Source: JBCCGI01 sp039029355
Lineage (GTDB): Bacteria; Planctomycetota; UBA1135; GCA-002686595
Direction of reading: 5' to 3'
NCBI GenBank assembly: GCA_039029355.1
Contig: JBCCGI010000020.1
Location: 50,919-114,918 of the forward strand
DNA length: 64,000 nucleotides
Numbering within the stretch: position 1 is the stretch's first letter; every line of letters begins with the position of its first letter. Position numbers and translations under genes: made by a program. The notes beneath the pieces were generated by a model, which worked only from the letters and a program-made list of their open reading frames with translations, searched no databases and had not been told where the DNA came from. Shown piece after piece: positions 1-9,000 of this stretch.

Positions 1-1719
1 CGCCGCGAGCCCGACGCGGGTCTCGGGGCCGACGCCGAGCGCGACGAGCCGGCGCGCGAGCCGGTCGGCGCGGCGCTCCAGCTCACCGTAGCTGCAGCGC
101 TGGTTCTCGAAGCCGATGGCGGGAGCATCCGGGGTCCGCGCGGAGACCGCGGCGAAGCGCTCCGCGACGCCCTCGCCGCCGTGTGTGTCAGCGCGTGTGT
201 GGTCAGACGCGCCGAGTCGGATCGAAGGCTGCAGCCCGAGCGGCAGCTCGCCGATGTGCGTTTCGGGGGCTGCGGCAGCGGCGGCAAGCAGCGTCGCGTA
301 GGCGCGGCACCAGCCCTCGACCGTGGAGCGGTCGAAGAGATCGGTGGCGAACTCGACGGCTCCCGCGAGCCCCTCGTCGCGCTCGTACCAGGACACGGTC
401 AGGTCGAAGCGCGCGCGCCGGTTGCTGCTCGCGCGCGGCTCGATCCCGAGGCCCAGCTCGGCCAGCGGCCCGCCGGCCTCGGCGACCGGATTGCCGCCGG
501 CGGGGACGTTCTGCAGCAGGAACAGCACCTGGAAGAGCGGGTGGATCGATGGGGTGCGCGGCACCGGCAGAGCCTCGACCAGCTGCTCAAACGGAACGTC
601 CGGGTGGGCGAAGGCTCCGACCGCGGTCTCGCGCGCGCGCTCGACCAGCTCGGCGAAGGTCGGCTGGCCGGAAGCGTCGATGCGCAGCGCGATCGTGTTG
701 GCGAAGAGCCCGATCAGGTGCTCGGTCTCGCCGCGACCGCGTCCCGCGATGGCCGTCCCGACGCAGAGGTCCGTGTCGCCGGTCAGGCGCTGGAGCAGGG
801 CCGAGAAGCCGGCCAGCAGCACCATGAAGAGCGTCGTGCCCTCGCGTTCGGAGGCCAGCCCGCGCAGCGCGTCCGTCGTCTTGCGGTCGAGCTCGAAGCG
901 GACCGTGTCGCCGGCGTGGCTCGCCGCCGCGCCGCGCGGACGGTCAAGGGGGAGCGCGAGCGCGGCCGGGGTGCCCGCCAGCCGTTCGAGCCAGTAGGCG
1001 CGTTGGGACTCGAGCAGCGCGGTGCTGGCCTCGCCGCGCTGCCAACGCGCGAAGTCGCCGTACTGGATCGGAAGCTCGGGCAGCGCCGGCCTGCCGCCGG
1101 TCACCTCGGCGCGATAGCCCGCGACCAGCTCGACGAGGAAGCGCTGCGACGACCACGCGTCGGAGACGAGGTGGTGGAACGTGACCGCGAGCGTCCAGTG
1201 TCGCTCGTCGCGCAGCACGAGCAGCGCGCGTGCGGGTGGGCCCGCGGCGAGGTCGAAGGGATCCTCGGCGACGCGGACGAGCAGATCCCGTGCGCGCGCG
1301 TCGCGTTCGTCGGGGCCGAGCGCGCGGAGGTCTTCGACCGCCAGGGGCAGCGTGCCGCCCGGCGTGGCGCCGTACGGCACCACGACCTGGACCGCCTCGT
1401 CGGCGTCCCCGTCGGCCACGAAGCGCGTGCGCAGTGCCTCGTGCCGCCGCGCGATGGCCTCGAAGGCGCGCCCGAGAGCGTCGACGTCCAACGCCCCCGT
1501 GCCGTCGATCGCGCTGGGGTTGTTGTAGAGCGGGCTGCCCGGCGCGAGCTGCTCGAGGAACCACAGCCGGCGCTGGGCGAAGGTCAGCGGCGCGCGCGGC
1601 TCACCCGAGCGCTGGATCGATGCCGGCGCCGACGCGCGGCGCCGCTCGGCAAGGCGCTTCCGCAGCAGGCGCCGCTTCTCGGGCGAGAGCCCGGCCAGCC
1701 GGTCGTCGGGCGGCGTCAC
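1..1719 (-). CDS. Hybrid-cluster NRPS, N-terminal part (C-A..., runs off window)
   Basis: This is the 5' part of a nonribosomal peptide synthetase that continues beyond base 1; 573 codons are visible. Residues 1-30 form a short basic helix with the motif LSPEKRRLLRKRL, typical of NRPS N-termini that receive a chain from a separate protein. A condensation domain follows (about 45-460). It starts with TFAQRRLWFLEQL and carries HHLVSDAW at 182-189, so both histidines of HHxxxDG are present and the glycine is alanine. An adenylation domain begins near 470 and is cut at the window edge, so its substrate cannot be read. The GTG start overlaps the TGA of the upstream PKS gene (GTGA), and AGGAGG lies 8 nt before it, implying translational coupling. 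Inferred role: condense the polyketide-extended chain with the next amino acid. Confidence 0.93.
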   Translation of the reverse strand, partial: MTPPDDRLAGLSPEKRRLLRKRLAERRRASAPASIQRSGEPRAPLTFAQRRLWFLEQLAPGSPLYNNPSAIDGTGALDVDALGRAFEAIARRHEALRTRFVADGDADEAVQVVVPYGATPGGTLPLAVEDLRALGPDERDARARDLLVRVAEDPFDLAAGPPARALLVLRDERHWTLAVTFHHLVSDAWSSQRFLVELVAGYRAEVTGGRPALPELPIQYGDFARWQRGEASTALLESQRAYWLERLAGTPAALALPLDRPRGAAASHAGDTVRFELDRKTTDALRGLASEREGTTLFMVLLAGFSALLQRLTGDTDLCVGTAIAGRGRGETEHLIGLFANTIALRIDASGQPTFAELVERARETAVGAFAHPDVPFEQLVEALPVPRTPSIHPLFQVLFLLQNVPAGGNPVAEAGGPLAELGLGIEPRASSNRRARFDLTVSWYERDEGLAGAVEFATDLFDRSTVEGWCRAYATLLAAAAAAPETHIGELPLGLQPSIRLGASDHTRADTHGGEGVAERFAAVSARTPDAPAIGFENQRCSYGELERRADRLARRLVALGVGPETRVGLAA

Positions 1720-4700
1720 GGCGCGTCCTCCTGCAGCAGCTTGGCGGCGTCTTCGTCGGAGAGGTCACCCAGCTCGGCGAGGAGCTCGTCGAGCTCGTCG
1801 TCGGAGGCGCCGCGCTCGAGCTCCTCGGAGAGGATGACCGCGGCCTGCGCCACGGTCGGCGCCTCGAAGAAGCGCTCCACCGGGATGTCGAGCGCGAAGC
1901 GCTTCGTGACCTTCGAGAGCAGCATCGTCGCCAGCAACGAGTCGCCGCCCAGGTCGAAGAACGGGTCGTCGACTCCGACGGCCTCGAGTCCGAGGACCTC
2001 GCCCCAGATCTCCGCCAGGGCCGCCTCGATCTCGTTGCGCGGCGCGACGAAGGGCGTCGCCAGCGCGGGGCGCGGCGCGCGCTGGAGCGGCTCGCCGTCC
2101 GCCGGCGTCTCTTCCGGCGTCGCGCGGAGCCGTGCGGCGACCTCGGCGCGGCGCTGCTCCAGATCGCGCGCCGAGACCAGCACGTGGTGCAAGCCGGGAC
2201 TGGCGAGGACGCGCTCCAATCGCCCCATCGCCTCGTCGACCGCGAGACCGTCCACCGGGCGTCCGTCGGCCCAGACGTCCCAGGCAACGCTGCGCCACGA
2301 CCCGCGGCGCGAGGTCGCGAAGGCGTCGAGGAACGCGTTCGCCGCGGCGTAGCTCGCGGTACCCGGACCGCCCAGGAGCGCGGCCAGGGAAGACGACAGC
2401 ACGACGTGCGCGGGCGCGTGGTTCGCCAGCGCGCGCTCGAGCGCGAGCGTTCCCGCGACCTTGGCCGTCAGCGGGGCGAGCAGCCCGTCGACGTCGGTGC
2501 GGTCGAGCGGCGTACGCGCGCCGGCGTTCGCCAGGTGGAAGACCGCGTCGATCGGGCCGAGGCGCGCCGCGACGTCGTCGAGGAGCTCCGCAAGCGCGCC
2601 CGCGTCGGTCGCGTCGACGCGATGCGCTTCGGCGCCGAGCTCGGCGAGCTCCGGGTCGTGCTCGGGCGCGCTTCGGCTCGCGAGCACGACGCGCGCGTCG
2701 CGCTCGCGGACCAGCCAACGAGCCATCGCGCGCCCCATGCGCCCGAACCCACCGAGCAGCACGACCGTAGAGCCTCGGCGCAGCCCGCTGCGTTCCGGCA
2801 GGTCGAGCGGCTCGACGTGCTCGACCCAGCGCTGGGCGCCGCGCAGGGCAACGACGTCGTCTTCGCCTCCCGAGAGCTCGCGGACGAGCGTGGCTGCTTC
2901 GGCTCCGGGGCCGGCGTCGATCAGCCGTACGCGAACCCCTGCGAGCTCCTGCGCGGCGACGCGCACGGTGCCGAGCAGCGTCGCGCGTCCGGGGTCGACC
3001 GGGTCGCCGTCCTGCACCTCGGCGAGGCCCTGTGCGACGACGAGGAGCTCGTGCGTGCGGTCAGGCGCAACGCGCGCGAGCGTCGCGGCCAGGCCGGCGG
3101 CCGTGGCGAACCCATCGCGCGCGGCGGCCAGGGCGTCGTGTCCCTCGCCCGGAGCGGAGGCCGCCGCGAGGTGTACCACGCGCGCCGGGCCGTCGCCGGA
3201 GTCGACGCGTGCGAGCCAGGCCTCGACGGCAGCGTCGTCGCCGGGATGTGCGGTTGCGACGCGCGCATCGCGTGCGGCGAGCGCCCGTTCGAGGGCCTCG
3301 GTCGGCTCTGCCGAGGCGGCGACGAGCAGCCAGTCTCCCCCGACCCGCTCGTCGTGCGCGAGCGCCGCGGGGCGGCGCCGCCACGACGGCGCCCACACCC
3401 GCCCCGCCGGAACGGGCTGGGCGTCGGCGCGAGCCGCGGTCGCGGCGCTCGGGCGCTCGATCCAGTGCGCCGCGCGCTCAAAGGGATAGGTTGGAAGCCC
3501 GCCGATCCGCCGCCCGCGCGACGCCGTAGCGAAGGGGTCGAGCCGGACGCCCACGCCGCCGGCCCAAAGCCGACCGGTCGCCCGCAGCCAGGCGTGTGCG
3601 TCGCCGCCCTCCTGCCCCGGCTCGGCGAGGCAGGCCAGCCGCGGCGAGGCCGGCGCTGCCGCCCGGACGAGCGGCGCGAGCGCGCGCGGGCCGAGCTCGA
3701 GGAACACGGTGCCTTCGTCCGGCGCGAGCGACGCGACCCCGTCTCCGAAGCGCACCGGGTCGCGCAGCTGCCGTCCCCAGTACGCCGGGTCGGTCGCCTC
3801 GGCGTCGGTGAGCAGAGCGCCGCTCAGGTTGGAGATAACGGTGCGCTCGGGCGCGCGGAGCTCAACCGCGGCCACGCGCTCGACAAAGGGCTCGATCGCC
3901 GCGTTGACCAGCGGCGAGTGGAAGGCATGCGAGGTGGCGAGCCGCACGACGCCGACGCCTTCGGCCGTGAGCGCCTCGGCGAGCTCTTCGATCGCGGCGG
4001 TCGGCCCCGACAGGCTCGTGGCGCCAGGCCCGTTGCGCGCGGCGACGACCACGCCCTCGGGCCCGTCGGCGAGGCGCGCCTCCAGTTCGTCGGCGTCGGC
4101 GCGCACCGCCAGCATCGATCCGCGCGGCTGGTCGCGGAGGATCGCACCGCGTGCGACGACCAGGTCGAGGCCGTCCTCCTCCGAGAACACGCCCGCCAGG
4201 CACGCCGCCGACAGCTCGCCCAGGCTGTGCCCGAGCAGCGCGTGCGGCTCGACGCCGAGCTCGATCCACCGCCGTCCGAGCGCCACCTCGAGCGCGAAGA
4301 GCAGCGGCTGGGCCACCCAGGTCTCGTGGATGCGTTCGTCCGACGCGCCGGGCGCGGAGTAGAGCGGCCACGGGTCGAAGCCGAGGCCGCGCTGCAGGCG
4401 CGCGCACATGTTGCGGAGGTGGTCGCGTAGGCGCGCGTCGGCCGCGAGGAGGCCGCTCGCCATCCCGACCCGCTGCGCGCCCTGGCCGGGCAGCAGGAAC
4501 ACCGCGCGGCGGATCGGCGCGACCGGCGCCAGCGCGCCGGGCGTGCGCAGGCGCGCGGCGGCGTCCGGTGCGCTTGACGCTACGACGGCCTGGCGGACCT
4601 CCATCGCACGGCGCCCCGCGCCGAGCGTGAGCGCGACATCTGCGAGCGGTCGTCGCTCGCCGTCGAGGGCCGCGGCCAGCGCATCGCCGCGCGCCGCGAG

Positions 4701-6098
4701 TGCCTTGTCGCTGCGGGCGGACAGCGCGAGGAGCTGCGGGACGTCCGCAGTCTCCGCCGGCGCCTGGCGCGCGGGCGCCTCCTGCAGCACCAGGTGGACG
4801 TTCGTGCCGCCGATGCCGAACGAGCTCACGCCCGCACGCCGCGGCGTCGGGCCGGCGGCCCAGGGCGTCGCGGTCTTCGGCACGGCGAAGCGGCCCTCGA
4901 AGTCGATGCGCGGGTTGACCGACTCGAACTCCGGCTGGGCCGGAATCGTCCGCTGCTCGAGCGCGAGCACCGCCTTGATGAAACCCGCGATCCCGGCCGC
5001 GGCGTCGAGGTGCCCGATGTTCGCTTTGATGCCGCCCAGAGCGCACGGCTCGCCCACTCCCTCGCCGAACGCGCTCTTGAGCGCGGCGATCTCGATCGGG
5101 TCGCCGAGCGTCGTCCCGGTGCCGTGCGTCTCGACCAAACCGATGGTGCTCGCCGGCACGCCGGCCACGCTGAGCGCCTCGGCGATGGCGTCCGCCTGCC
5201 CGTCCACGCTGGGCGCACCGAAGCCGACCTTGAGCGCGCCGTCGTTGTTCAACCCCGAGCCGAGCAGCACGGCGCGGATCGGATCGCCGTCGGCGAGCGC
5301 GTCCTCGAGCCGCCGCAGCACGACCACGCCGGCGCCGCTTCCGGGGACGGTGCCCGTGGCTCCCGCGTCCATCGGGCGGCAGTGGCCGTCCTCGGACAGC
5401 ACGCCTCCGGCCTGCGCGAGGTAGCCCGCGACGTGCGGCACGAAGACCGACGCGCCGCCGGCAAGGGCGACGTCGCAGCCGTGCATCAGCAGCGACTGGG
5501 CCGCGAGGTGCACCGCGAGCGCGGAGGTCGAGCAGGCGCTCTGCACGTCGACGCTGGGGCCGCGCAGGTCGAGCCGGTAGGAGACGCGCGTCGTCAGGAA
5601 GTCCTTCTCGCTTCCGAGCGAGCCCAGGCGCAGCCGGTCGATGAGCTCGGCGCCGCCCGTGAGAGGGTCCGCACCGGCCAGCACCTGGTTGAGGAAGTAG
5701 CTGCTCGAGCTCACCCCGCCGAACACGCCGACCGACGCGTCGCCGCGGGTCGGGTCGATCGCGGCGTCCTCGAGCGCCTCGAAGGCGCACTCGAGGAACA
5801 GGCGGTGCTGCGGGTCGGTGAACGCGGCCTCGCGCGGGCTCATGCCGAAGAGCTCGGCGTCGAAGCCCGCGACCTCGTCCAGCGCGCCGCGTGCGCGGAC
5901 GTAGCGCGGGTCCTTCAGCTGTTGCTCGGGCACGCCCGCGGCGCGTAGCTCGTCGTCGTTGAAGGTGCGGATCCCCACCCCGCCATCGCGGACGAGGCTC
6001 CAGAGGTCCGCCACCGTCGGCGCGCCGGGGAAGCGGCCCGCCATTCCGACGACCGCGATGGCGTCGGCGGGCAGATCGTTCGACGCGGCGCCGCTCAC
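1716..6098 (-). CDS. Type I PKS module KS-AT-KR-ACP
   Basis: A 1460-residue single-module modular polyketide synthase. The ketosynthase (about 10-440) has Cys189 in SACSTS, His325 in HGTGT and His363 in NIGHL. The QSACSTS variant and DPQHRLFLE block suit KS domains that receive a peptidyl chain. The acyltransferase (about 530-830) has GHSLG (Ser625) and HAFH at 724-727, the usual malonyl-CoA signature. The ketoreductase (about 1110-1290) keeps GGFGRMG, a lysine in LTAKVAG and the Ser/Tyr pair. The acyl carrier protein has LGGDSL near 1385. No DH or ER is present, so a beta-hydroxy product is predicted. The acidic tail (DDELDELL, LSDEDAAKLL) probably docks with the basic N-terminus of the next NRPS. 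The GTG start at 6098 overlaps the previous stop and has GGAGG 7-8 nt upstream. The frame stays open upstream, but that part reads as the overlapping NRPS in another frame. Confidence 0.95.
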   Translation of the reverse strand: MSGAASNDLPADAIAVVGMAGRFPGAPTVADLWSLVRDGGVGIRTFNDDELRAAGVPEQQLKDPRYVRARGALDEVAGFDAELFGMSPREAAFTDPQHRLFLECAFEALEDAAIDPTRGDASVGVFGGVSSSSYFLNQVLAGADPLTGGAELIDRLRLGSLGSEKDFLTTRVSYRLDLRGPSVDVQSACSTSALAVHLAAQSLLMHGCDVALAGGASVFVPHVAGYLAQAGGVLSEDGHCRPMDAGATGTVPGSGAGVVVLRRLEDALADGDPIRAVLLGSGLNNDGALKVGFGAPSVDGQADAIAEALSVAGVPASTIGLVETHGTGTTLGDPIEIAALKSAFGEGVGEPCALGGIKANIGHLDAAAGIAGFIKAVLALEQRTIPAQPEFESVNPRIDFEGRFAVPKTATPWAAGPTPRRAGVSSFGIGGTNVHLVLQEAPARQAPAETADVPQLLALSARSDKALAARGDALAAALDGERRPLADVALTLGAGRRAMEVRQAVVASSAPDAAARLRTPGALAPVAPIRRAVFLLPGQGAQRVGMASGLLAADARLRDHLRNMCARLQRGLGFDPWPLYSAPGASDERIHETWVAQPLLFALEVALGRRWIELGVEPHALLGHSLGELSAACLAGVFSEEDGLDLVVARGAILRDQPRGSMLAVRADADELEARLADGPEGVVVAARNGPGATSLSGPTAAIEELAEALTAEGVGVVRLATSHAFHSPLVNAAIEPFVERVAAVELRAPERTVISNLSGALLTDAEATDPAYWGRQLRDPVRFGDGVASLAPDEGTVFLELGPRALAPLVRAAAPASPRLACLAEPGQEGGDAHAWLRATGRLWAGGVGVRLDPFATASRGRRIGGLPTYPFERAAHWIERPSAATAARADAQPVPAGRVWAPSWRRRPAALAHDERVGGDWLLVAASAEPTEALERALAARDARVATAHPGDDAAVEAWLARVDSGDGPARVVHLAAASAPGEGHDALAAARDGFATAAGLAATLARVAPDRTHELLVVAQGLAEVQDGDPVDPGRATLLGTVRVAAQELAGVRVRLIDAGPGAEAATLVRELSGGEDDVVALRGAQRWVEHVEPLDLPERSGLRRGSTVVLLGGFGRMGRAMARWLVRERDARVVLASRSAPEHDPELAELGAEAHRVDATDAGALAELLDDVAARLGPIDAVFHLANAGARTPLDRTDVDGLLAPLTAKVAGTLALERALANHAPAHVVLSSSLAALLGGPGTASYAAANAFLDAFATSRRGSWRSVAWDVWADGRPVDGLAVDEAMGRLERVLASPGLHHVLVSARDLEQRRAEVAARLRATPEETPADGEPLQRAPRPALATPFVAPRNEIEAALAEIWGEVLGLEAVGVDDPFFDLGGDSLLATMLLSKVTKRFALDIPVERFFEAPTVAQAAVILSEELERGASDDELDELLAELGDLSDEDAAKLLQEDAP

Positions 6099-9000
6099 GA
6101 GACGCCCTCCGTAGCGCGGCCCCTGCGTCGCCGCTCGAGCGCCGCGCGGCGGGCGGCGGCGCGTTCGTCGCGCTGCTCCGCGGCGCGCTCGGCGCGGCTC
6201 GCGTCGCCGGCGAGGTGCGCGGCGAGCGTGTGGACGGTCGGGTGGCGGAACAGGTCGACCAGCTCGAGCGAGACGCCGAGGCGCTCGACGAGCGCGGGGT
6301 GCATCTGGACCAGACTGAGCGAGGTGCCTCCTAGCTCGAAGAAGTTGTCGTGTGCGCCGACGCGCTCGAGGCCGAGGACCTCGGCCCAGACCTCGGCCAC
6401 GATGCGCTCGACTTCGCCGCGCGGGGCGACGTAGCTTGCGGCGGCCTCGGATTCGGTCGGAGCGAGCGCCAGCAGCGCCGCGCGGTCGATCTTCCCGCGG
6501 GCGTCCTGTGGGAGCTCGTGGTCGAGCACAACCCAGCGCGGGGGGACCATGTAGGCCGGAAGGCGCGTCTCGAGCGCCGCGCGCAGGTCGGCCGAGCCCA
6601 GCGACGACGACACCGCGAAGCCGACCAGCGCGCGCCCCACGCCGCCCGGAGCGGTCACGTCGACGACGGCCGCGTCGGCGACGCCGTCGAGCTCCTTCAG
6701 CGCGCGCTCGATCTCGGAGAGCTCGACGCGGTAGCCGCGGACCTTCACCTGGCGGTCGATCCGACCGACGTACTCCAGCGCTCCGTCGCCCCTGCGGCGC
6801 ACGAGGTCGCCGGTGCGGTAGAGCCGCGCGCCCGCACGCCCCGAGAACGGGTCGGGCACAAAGCGCGCCGCGGTGGCGGCGGGCTGGCCCAGGTAGCCGC
6901 GCGACACGGTGGGCCCCCCCACCAGGAGCTCGCCGGCGACGCCGGCGGGCGTGGGCGCGCCGCACTCGTCGACGACGTACAGCTCGGCGTCGCCGAGCGG
7001 CCGTCCGATCGGTACCTCGCGCCGGCGCGGGTCCTCGGGCTCGGTCGAGACCGTGTGGTGGCTCACCACGACGGTGGTCTCGGTCGGGCCGTAGGTGTTC
7101 ACGAGCGTCGGCGCGTGGCCCGCGGCGGCTTGCTCGCGCCACGGCGCGAGCGCCTCGGGGTCGAGCCGTTCGCCGCCCACCAGGATGACCCGCAGCGACG
7201 AAGGCGGCGTGATGTCCTGCGCCGCGAAGGTGCGCCACATCTGCTGCCAGAACGCGGTCGGGTGCGAGAGCACGGTGACGCCCGCCTCCTCGCAGCGTGC
7301 GGCGTAGCGCGTGGCATCGACGAGCATCGGGCCGTCGCGCAGCACGAGCGCCGCGCCGGACGTGAGCGCGCCGAAGATCTCCTCGATCGAGCCGTCGTAT
7401 GCCAGCGCCGAGAGCTGCAGCATCCGGTCGGAAGCATCGAGCCCGTACGTCGCGACGGTGGCGCGCGCGAAGGCGGCGAGCGAGCGATGCTCCACGACGA
7501 CGCCCTTGGGCTCGCCGGTTGACCCGGAGGTGAAGGCGACGTAGGCGGAGCTGCGCGGATGCGGCCGGGAGGTCGGGTGCGCCCCACGCTCCGGTTGGTC
7601 GCTCTCCGCGCCCGGGCCGCACACCTTCCAAGGGCCGTCCGGAAGCGCTTCGCGCCGGTTGGCGCCGGCGAGGATCACGCGGACGCCGGCGGCGGCGAGC
7701 ATCCGCTCGGTGCGCTCGACCGGCACGGCGGGATCCAGCACCAGGAACGCGCCGCGGGCGCGTAGCACGCCCAGCACCGCGGCGATGGTCTCCGCGCTGC
7801 GGTCGATGTCGAGCGCGACGACCGCCTCCGTGCCGACGCCGAGCGTGGTGAGGCGCGCAGCGACGTCGCGTGATGCGCGGTCGAGCTCGGCATAGCTCAC
7901 CTCGCGCTCGCCGTCGAGCACCGCGAGCGCCTCCGGGGCCTCCGCGGCCCTGGAGTCGAAGGCGTCGAGCACGGTCTGGTCGACCGTCGCGTCCGTATCG
8001 TCGATCGGCGCGGGAGCGGCGGCCGGCTCCAGCGCGAGCGTGCCGACCGGCCGATCCGGGGCGACGAGCGCTCCTGCAAGCAGCGCCTGCAGATGGCGCT
8101 GGACCAACTCCGCAAGCTCATCGTCGAACACGTCGGCGTGAAGGTCGAGCGCGAGCCACAGCCGGCCGGTCTCGCCGAAGTCCTCCACCTGCACGGTGAG
8201 GGTCTCGAAGCCGAACCCCGCGTGCAGCCAGGTCGGACGCATGGCCGCGCCGGCGAAGGAGCTGACCGCGGTTGGGTGTAGGTTCAGCGACACGTCGTAG
8301 AGCGGCGCGTCGATCGGGTTGCGCACGACCTGCTCGCCGTGTCGCAGCGCCTCCTTGATCGCGGGGCCGGTGCGCCGGAAGAGCTCCTCCAGCGTGTCGT
8401 TCCCGTCCACCGTCAGCTCGACCGGCATGGTGCGCATGAAGAGCCCCAGCGTGCCGCGCGCGGTGTCGCGTCCGCGGTTGCGCCACGGCATGCCGATCAA
8501 GATGCGGCGCCGGCCGCTGACCCGGTGCAGGTACGCGGCGAGTACCGCGAGGAACAGGCGGAAGCGCATCACCGGAGTGCGGCCCGCGCGGCCCGCGAGG
8601 TCGCCGAGCACCCGCTCGAGGCGCTCGACGGTCTCCGCCGGCACCTCGGCGCGGAGGCGACGGATCGAGAGCCCGCGCTTCACGCCGGTCGAGCCGTAGA
8701 AGCGCGGCGGCTCGGGGCGGTCGTCCAGCAGGCGCTGCCAGTGGGCCTGGGCCTCGTCGAAGCCGCCGCTCGCGCGCTGCGCGTCCTCCCACGCCAGGTG
8801 GTCGAGGTACGCCGGAAGCTCGATCGTCTCGGGCAGCGTGCCCGCGGCCGCGCGGGCGTAGAGGTCGGACATCGTCCGGGCCACGAGCTCGAGCGACGTG
8901 CCGTCGCTCACGATCTGGTGCTGCACGAACAGCCACGTCGTGCGGCCTGGCTCCGTCCGGATGAGGGCGCTGCGGAAGGTGCGCGCGGCCAGGTCGAAGG

